From contig CANPYX010000001.1 in the NCBI GenBank assembly GCA_947588955.1, positions 62,001 through 126,000 on the forward strand: 64,000 nucleotides of DNA, given 5' to 3'. The notes below the pieces were generated by a model. That model was not told the origin of the DNA. It searched no databases and saw nothing but the letters and a program-made list of their open reading frames with translations. The position numbers and the translations under genes are program-made. Shown here piece after piece: positions 58,727 to 64,000 of the stretch; positions within the stretch are counted from its first letter, which is position 1, and every line of letters begins with the position of its first letter. This DNA comes from an uncultured Oscillospiraceae bacterium. Its GTDB lineage: Bacteria; Bacillota; Clostridia; Oscillospirales; Oscillospiraceae.

Positions 58727-59644
58727 TCATTTCTTTCCGTAAATCAACGCAAGCTTTGCGTACAGGTCGCAGAGGGTCATGCGAACATCCAGCGATGTAT
58801 AGACCCGTATGGGCTTCCCGCCGGGGTCGTCCCCGTAGGTGAGGTCGGCGTTGAGCTTTGGAGCGGACCGTGTATACCAATTGCCCCGGAAGCGGTTCAT
58901 CAAAAGCGCCGCGACTGTGGCGTTGTCCCCCAGCGTCCAGTTCTCCCCTGCCCGCAGGAGAAAGTCCGGGTCAAACTCCCTCAAATTGTCTTGGGCGAGC
59001 TGTGAAAAGAGGTACTCCCCTATCCTCCCGTAAGGTCGGACATGGGCGGCAAGCTCCGCCAATGTCACCTCGAAGGAGGCGTACACATCCTGGGGAATTT
59101 GCCACACTTGAGCTGAGCTTTCAAGCAACGCCCGCGCCGCGTCAGGGTCCTGCGCCACGTTAAATTCCGGCCTCCCAGCGGGGTACGGCCCTCCCCCGTT
59201 CCACACGGCGGTTATCCTCTCCCCAATCTCCGGCGCGGCCCTCAGCGCCGCGGCAAGGTTGGTCGCAGCGCCCAAAACAGCCACATACAGCGGGCGGGGG
59301 TCGTCTTTTTGTGCTTCCTCAATAATGAAGTGGACAGCGTCGGAGAGCGACATATCCCCAGGGTCTTTTTGACCCCGAAGGGCAGGCACGTCCTCGATTT
59401 CCATGAGCTCCAGGACCTTTTGTATTTCCCGGAAGCTTCGCTCCATGCTGTCCCCGGTGCCCGCCTTGCCCTCAAAGTGGGCGGCGGTGACTGCCCTTAT
59501 GTCCATCGTGGGCGACAGGAGAAAGTGGGCAATGGCGTACTGGTCGTCGGCCTCGTTCTTGGCGTCGGTATCCACTATGACCCGTATCTTCGACGCCTCC
59601 GGCGCCGAAAAACCGAGCCGCGCAAGGAGCTCCGCCCTTTTCAT
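58727..59644 (-). CDS. Nucleoside-hydrolase-like protein
   Basis: A 305-residue protein of the inosine-uridine nucleoside hydrolase superfamily. The Ca-binding start reads DTDAKNEADDQYA instead of the usual DTDPGIDDA, i.e. with an insertion also seen in the DUF1593/glycan-linked branch. Later blocks VAVLGAATNLAAAL, VWNGGGPYPAGRPEFNVAQDPDAARALL and YTSLDVRMTLCDLYAKLA complete the fold. It overlaps the GH3 upstream (ATGA). A nucleosidase role in a glycan operon is odd; it may cleave another N- or O-glycosidic bond. Confidence 0.82.
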   Translation of the reverse strand: MKRAELLARLGFSAPEASKIRVIVDTDAKNEADDQYAIAHFLLSPTMDIRAVTAAHFEGKAGTGDSMERSFREIQKVLELMEIEDVPALRGQKDPGDMSLSDAVHFIIEEAQKDDPRPLYVAVLGAATNLAAALRAAPEIGERITAVWNGGGPYPAGRPEFNVAQDPDAARALLESSAQVWQIPQDVYASFEVTLAELAAHVRPYGRIGEYLFSQLAQDNLREFDPDFLLRAGENWTLGDNATVAALLMNRFRGNWYTRSAPKLNADLTYGDDPGGKPIRVYTSLDVRMTLCDLYAKLALIYGKK

Positions 59645-61389
59645 ATGTAGTCCTTCCCGCAAAGGGGATCTACGGGGCTTTGTCCCTTAAATTCGCTCCT
59701 GCCCATGAGCTTATCCATGACAGCGGCGGCTATGACCGGTGTGTTGGCGTAGGCGTTTATGTACGTCTCAACCATGGGCGCGTCAAAGAGGTGGTAGGGG
59801 CAGGCGGTGGAGATCATGAGCACGGGTATCTCGCTTGTGAGCCACGGCGCGTCGTCGCCCAGACCAAATGTCACGTTCCAGTTGAGGCGGAGCGTCGTGT
59901 TGTTGGAGGCGTTCTGCATATTGCAGACGTAGACATAGAGGTCATAGCTACGCTTCATCTCCTCCACGCTCCGATACATCTCATAGAGCATCGCCTGCTT
60001 TTCCGGGGAGGGGTTGGGATTTGAGAAATCCGCCGGCTCGATGGTGGTCCGGCGGTCCCGGACGGTGACCTCAAACCCCTCACGCTCAAATAGCGCCTTC
60101 CACTGCTGTACAAGCGGGTCGGAGGGGTCTGTGTTCTTCTGTATCACGTTGAGATATACGCGCTTGAACCTTTCCGGCGACAGCGGCAGGAGCTCCTGTG
60201 TGTCCCGAACCAGCGTCACGGACTTGTCCGCGCACTCCAGCGCCCACCGCTTATGCTTTTCACATCCAACTACGGAAAGCGCCTCAGGTCCCGGCACGAT
60301 GGCGCCGGCGGCCTTCTTCTCAGGAAGCCGCAGTGAAGCCTTCGTCGCCAATATCCTTGTCACCGCCTCGTCAAGGCGCTCTAAGGTGACAAGTCCATTT
60401 TCCACGCCCTCCAGAAGGTACCGGTAATCCTCGTCCAGGTCCTTGTTGAAGAGGATCATATCGCACCCCGCCGCGATTGCCGCGGGTACAGCGAGACGTC
60501 TCGGCATGGCGGAGGTGAAGCCCACCATGGGCGTGGCGTCGGTGGAAATGAGCCCGTTGAAGCCCAGCTCACCGCGCAAAAGTCCCTGCAAAATGGCGGG
60601 GTTCAGCGTGGCGGGCAGAAGCGTCTCGCGCCTTGTGGCGTCGGGATTAATCTTCTTCGTCCAGGCAGGTTGAGCTATGTGTCCCACCATCACGGTCTTG
60701 GCGCCCTTGTCAATGAGGGTCTTGTACACCTTCCCGTATGTCTCCATCCATCTCTCCGCCGTCAGGGAGTTTACGCTGGTCAAAATGTGCTGGTCCCGCT
60801 CGTCCACTCCGTCTCCGGGGAAGTGCTTTATGGACACAGCCACGTTCTCCTCGTCGGCGGCGTCCATGTACCGGCTGCCGCAGGCGATGACCCGCTCCAC
60901 GTCGGAGCCGAAGGTGCGGGTGTTGGTGATGGGGTTGTGGAACTCCATGTCGATGTCCACGATGGGCGCGAAGGACCAGTTGAGCCCCATCGCCGCCCCC
61001 TCTGAGCAGGCGACCTTGCCCATCTTGTATGCGTACTCCGGGTCATTGGTGGCCGCCACCGCCATGGGCGCGCCGAAGCTCACGCCCTCAAAGGCAAGCC
61101 CGTTGCCGCCGCATTCGGTATTTGCCGCCAGCAGGAGCGGTATCTTCGCCATCTCCTGTATCCGCCGGTGGGTGTCCTGTATCTCCGCCGCCGCTCCGGG
61201 ACGGTACATCATGCCGCCTACGCCCAGCTCCGCCACCGTGTGGTGGAGCGAGGAGTCATCGCTTGCGTACCCCATGGGGCAAAATACCTGCCCCACCTTC
61301 TCCCGAAGCGTCATGGAGGATAGTGTATCCTCCACCCATTTGATTTGCTCGCCGTTTAAATTAAAGGGCCGCGCTTTTAAATCTACCAT
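59641..61389 (-). CDS. GH3 enzyme with His-type acid/base signature (paralogue)
   Basis: A 582-residue GH3 very similar in layout to the one at 53301: MTLREKVGQVFCPMGY, KHFPGDGVDERDQH near 188, nucleophile Asp in STDATPM near 281, and a C-terminal domain (VTLVRDTQELLPLSPERFKRVYL). The His in ERDQH is conserved. ATG at 61389 has AAGGAGG 9 nt before it; it lies 4 bp from the GH78 stop. ATGA overlap with the nucleoside-hydrolase-like gene. Same phosphorylase hypothesis as its paralogue. Confidence 0.85.
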   Translation of the reverse strand: MVDLKARPFNLNGEQIKWVEDTLSSMTLREKVGQVFCPMGYASDDSSLHHTVAELGVGGMMYRPGAAAEIQDTHRRIQEMAKIPLLLAANTECGGNGLAFEGVSFGAPMAVAATNDPEYAYKMGKVACSEGAAMGLNWSFAPIVDIDMEFHNPITNTRTFGSDVERVIACGSRYMDAADEENVAVSIKHFPGDGVDERDQHILTSVNSLTAERWMETYGKVYKTLIDKGAKTVMVGHIAQPAWTKKINPDATRRETLLPATLNPAILQGLLRGELGFNGLISTDATPMVGFTSAMPRRLAVPAAIAAGCDMILFNKDLDEDYRYLLEGVENGLVTLERLDEAVTRILATKASLRLPEKKAAGAIVPGPEALSVVGCEKHKRWALECADKSVTLVRDTQELLPLSPERFKRVYLNVIQKNTDPSDPLVQQWKALFEREGFEVTVRDRRTTIEPADFSNPNPSPEKQAMLYEMYRSVEEMKRSYDLYVYVCNMQNASNNTTLRLNWNVTFGLGDDAPWLTSEIPVLMISTACPYHLFDAPMVETYINAYANTPVIAAAVMDKLMGRSEFKGQSPVDPLCGKDYI

Positions 61390-61393
61390 GGCG

Positions 61394-64000
61394 TTAGTCC
61401 TCCTTTTTATATTCATGCTTGAAAAGCGCATCTGTAACCTTGTCCATCTCCTCAGGTCCGAAGCCGAACCAGGGCATATCGTGGAGCTCCCGCAGTGTGA
61501 GACCCAGGCTTTCCGTATCTCCGCTCTCAGCCATCGCCGCAAGGCCGGGGCTCACGCGCCTTACGGCCTCCACCGCCGACGGGTCCTCAGCCACGTCGCC
61601 CAACAGTGACTCCCAGGTGTAGATACAGCGGAAGTCCCTCTGCGGGCGGTATACGATCTCATACTCCCCTGTCGAAAGCCGCTCCTCCTCCCTCTCCGGG
61701 AGCTTGAGGACAGCCTCGCAATCAAAGGGCACCGTCACACGCACTCTGAGCTCTCCGTTATCTTCAATATTCCAGCTCACGGCGTATTTACCGTAGGGCG
61801 ATAGGTATTCGCACTCCATATGTCCGAGCCGCGCGTCAACGGTTGGCTCGATGACCGCCGCCCTATATCCCGGCTCCGACTGTCTCAAGCCCGCCAGGTG
61901 CCGAACGGCGTAATTTATAACAGAGCCGTAGGCGTAGTGGTTGAGGGAGTTCATTCCGGTGCCGGAAATGGAGCCGTCGTCCAGTACGGAGTTCCACCTC
62001 TCCCATATGGTGGTGGCGCCCAGATCAACACAGTGGAGCCAGCTGGGGAAGCCGTGGGACAGGAACATGTGCAGGGCGATATCCCCCATGCCGTTCTCTG
62101 CCAGCGTCTCGCAGAGAAGTGGCGCTCCGGCAAAGCCGCATTTTATCCTGTAGCCGTCCAGCTTCAGCCTCGCTCTGAGACCCCGGATCAGTGCCGCCTT
62201 GTCCCGATAAACGCCGAATTTCAGGGCGATTATGTACCCTGTCTGAGTCGTGACGGCAAGTCTCCCCGATGGGGTAAAATACTCATTTAAAATGGCGGAT
62301 TTGATGTTCTCCGCAAGCCTTTCGTATTTATCCGCGTCCTCCGAAAAGCCCAAAATACGCGCCGCCCTCGCTGTCTTCACCGTGGAGGCGTAGTAGTAGA
62401 CGCACCCCACATACCCGTCCTCGGTGCCGCCCTTCATGCTCTGGTCCGTGACCCCGTCCATGGCAAGCCAGTCGCCGAATGTAAAGTTGCAGTTGTATAG
62501 ATACGTCTGCCGCCCGTGGCGCTGGGTGTCGCACCGCGTCACCCAATCCACCCAGTCGCGCATCATGGGGTACTGCTCCCGCAAAAGTCCCTCGTCGGCA
62601 AAGACATCATACAGCGTGTCCGGTATGAACGTCGCTGCGTCCGCCCAGACAGCCGCCCCCTCCGGCGCGCCGCCGAAGTTCGGAAGATACGCCGCCACAG
62701 CGCCGCCGTGCTTTACCTGGTCTGCCCGCAGGTCCCACAGGAACTTGCGGTAAAATGCGCCGGTGTCCATGAAAAAGCTTGCCGTGGGCGCGAAGACCTG
62801 GGCGTCTCCCGTCCAGCCCAGCCGCTCGTCGCGTTGAGGGCAGTCCGTGGGCATATCCACGAAGTTGGAGCGAAGACCCCAAAGTCCGTTTTCAATAAGC
62901 CGGTTGACTCCCTTGTGACCGGTGGAGAGCCGTCCCGTGCGCTCCATCTCCGAATGGAGCACCACGCCCCGGAAATCCTCAGCATTGAGCTCCCCTTGCC
63001 ACCCCTCAACCTTCACGTAACGAAAGCCCATGTAAGTGAAGGTGGGCGATACCCACTCCTCCGCCCCGCCGGAAACATACGTAAAGCGTACCTTGGCGGT
63101 GCGGTAGTTGTCGTTGTAAAAGCACCCGTTTTGCAAAATCTCCCCGTGAGTCAGCTCGACCTTGGTTCCCTTGGGGAAATTTGCGCGGAACCGGACAAAG
63201 CCCGCGAAGTTCTGCCCGAAATCAAGCACCGTCTCGCCTTTGGGGGTGCGTATCACCTCCTTGACGGGAAGCTCCAGCTCCTCCGTCAGCGGCGGACTCA
63301 TGCGCTCGGAAAGCCTCTTATCCAGCGCCAGAATACGCGCCGGGGCGCTCTCGCCCAAAACACATCTGTCCACGGTCTCCCCGTCATAAATGTCGGAAAA
63401 GGTGATTTGTGAGGGCCGACAGCTCCAGCTTTCGTCTGAGGCGATGACCTCCTCTGTATCCCCGCTCACAACGCGGAGCTCCGCCAGCAGCGCAAAGGCG
63501 TCCCCGTACACCGCCGAGGCTCCCTCATAGCCCAGCCTGCCCTTGTACCAGCCGTTCCCAAGCCTGACCCGAACGGTATTTTCGCCTTCCTCAAGCAGCT
63601 GCGTCACGTCGTAGGCGCAGACCTGTACAGCCGTACCGTAGTCGTTAAAAAACGGCGCCAGGCGGTCATTCCCCACCTTTTTCCCATTGATCTCCGCCTC
63701 AAAAAGCCCCAGACCGGTGATATAGAGCCTCGCCGAACGGGGCTTTTCGGAGAGTGTAAAGCTCTTTTCAAATTCCGGGTGGAAGTCATCCCCCTGCCGC
63801 TGTCCGATCCACCGCCCCACCCAGGCTTCATCCAGCTTGCCCGTCTCAAAAAAGCTCTCACCATGGGCGCTGTCTCCCAGGTCGCCGCTGACGGATACCC
63901 TTACGTAATACCGCGTCCTTGGCGCGAGCGTCAAATCAAAGGTAACGCCGGAGCAGGAAAGCTTACCCGTCCTTTCGGCGGCAATATCCCTAAAATCCGG
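61394..64000 (-). CDS. GH78 alpha-L-rhamnosidase, 5' end outside the window
   Basis: The frame is open to the right edge, so 868 residues are visible without the N-terminus. Motifs: beta domains (TGKLDEAWVGRWIGQ, LYITGLGLFEAEING), DCPQRDERLGWTGD near 62840, and TTIWERW near 62010. The last ~79 residues (YTWESLLGDVAEDPSAVEAVRRVSPGL...) carry the helical module. First visible gene of the operon with GH3, nucleoside-hydrolase-like, pgmB and GH2. Releases rhamnose from glycosides. Confidence 0.92.
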   Translation of the reverse strand, partial: PDFRDIAAERTGKLSCSGVTFDLTLAPRTRYYVRVSVSGDLGDSAHGESFFETGKLDEAWVGRWIGQRQGDDFHPEFEKSFTLSEKPRSARLYITGLGLFEAEINGKKVGNDRLAPFFNDYGTAVQVCAYDVTQLLEEGENTVRVRLGNGWYKGRLGYEGASAVYGDAFALLAELRVVSGDTEEVIASDESWSCRPSQITFSDIYDGETVDRCVLGESAPARILALDKRLSERMSPPLTEELELPVKEVIRTPKGETVLDFGQNFAGFVRFRANFPKGTKVELTHGEILQNGCFYNDNYRTAKVRFTYVSGGAEEWVSPTFTYMGFRYVKVEGWQGELNAEDFRGVVLHSEMERTGRLSTGHKGVNRLIENGLWGLRSNFVDMPTDCPQRDERLGWTGDAQVFAPTASFFMDTGAFYRKFLWDLRADQVKHGGAVAAYLPNFGGAPEGAAVWADAATFIPDTLYDVFADEGLLREQYPMMRDWVDWVTRCDTQRHGRQTYLYNCNFTFGDWLAMDGVTDQSMKGGTEDGYVGCVYYYASTVKTARAARILGFSEDADKYERLAENIKSAILNEYFTPSGRLAVTTQTGYIIALKFGVYRDKAALIRGLRARLKLDGYRIKCGFAGAPLLCETLAENGMGDIALHMFLSHGFPSWLHCVDLGATTIWERWNSVLDDGSISGTGMNSLNHYAYGSVINYAVRHLAGLRQSEPGYRAAVIEPTVDARLGHMECEYLSPYGKYAVSWNIEDNGELRVRVTVPFDCEAVLKLPEREEERLSTGEYEIVYRPQRDFRCIYTWESLLGDVAEDPSAVEAVRRVSPGLAAMAESGDTESLGLTLRELHDMPWFGFGPEEMDKVTDALFKHEYKKED

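Overview
The window looks like a chromosome segment of an anaerobic Gram-positive Clostridia member, most likely Oscillospiraceae-like. The reasons are the fairly GC-rich genome by eye, strong AGGAGG ribosome binding sites, sigma-A-like promoters, OmpR-type two-component systems, a VTC-DUF4956-CotH-like cluster and a GPH sugar symporter. There is no lipopolysaccharide, SusC/D or outer-membrane gene. This is a family-level impression, not a species call. I see no rRNA, tRNA, CRISPR array, prophage or transposase.

Two blocks (1-34.0 kb and 52.1-64 kb) are glycoside-degradation DNA. They hold three GH1, three GH78, three GH3, two GH2, one GH13 and one GH43-like enzyme plus a DUF5060/DUF4038 putative glycosidase. 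None has a visible signal peptide, so breakdown is probably intracellular after uptake; the only sugar transporter seen is a GPH symporter at 29.8-31.3 kb. Region by region: (a) 0.4-5.2 kb, alpha/beta-hydrolase, VOC protein, SDR and GH1; (b) 5.3-7.3 kb, a TetR repressor divergent from a MATE exporter; (c) 8.9-20.9 kb, a tightly coupled minus-strand operon with isomerase, FGGY kinase, DUF4432 protein, esterase, class II aldolase, DUF5060/DUF4038 enzyme, GH1, SGNH hydrolase and GH78, divergent from an AraC regulator; (d) 22.5-25.2 kb, XRE membrane regulator and GH13; (e) 25.4-34.0 kb, a second minus-strand operon (GH78, GPH symporter, GH2, sugar isomerase/epimerase, GH1) divergent from a second AraC regulator; (f) 53.3-64 kb, a third minus-strand operon (GH78, GH3, nucleoside-hydrolase-like protein, beta-phosphoglucomutase, GH2, HAD phosphatase, GH3).

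The middle block (35.4-51.9 kb) concerns the cell envelope and signalling: three OmpR/histidine-kinase pairs, an HtrA protease, a small secreted repeat protein, a GldA/F/G-like ABC transporter with a DUF4340 protein, and a polyphosphate-polymerase-like/DUF4956/beta-helix cluster. Two families of direct-repeat boxes sit at matching distances upstream of -10 elements, which suggests that local response regulators control these genes.

The most interesting signals are: a small helical module repeated at the ends of otherwise unrelated glycosidases (GH43, GH78, GH2); two GH3 enzymes with a His-type acid/base signature in one operon with beta-phosphoglucomutase, suggesting phosphorolysis; an unassigned isomerase-kinase-aldolase sugar pathway; and the paired response-regulator boxes.
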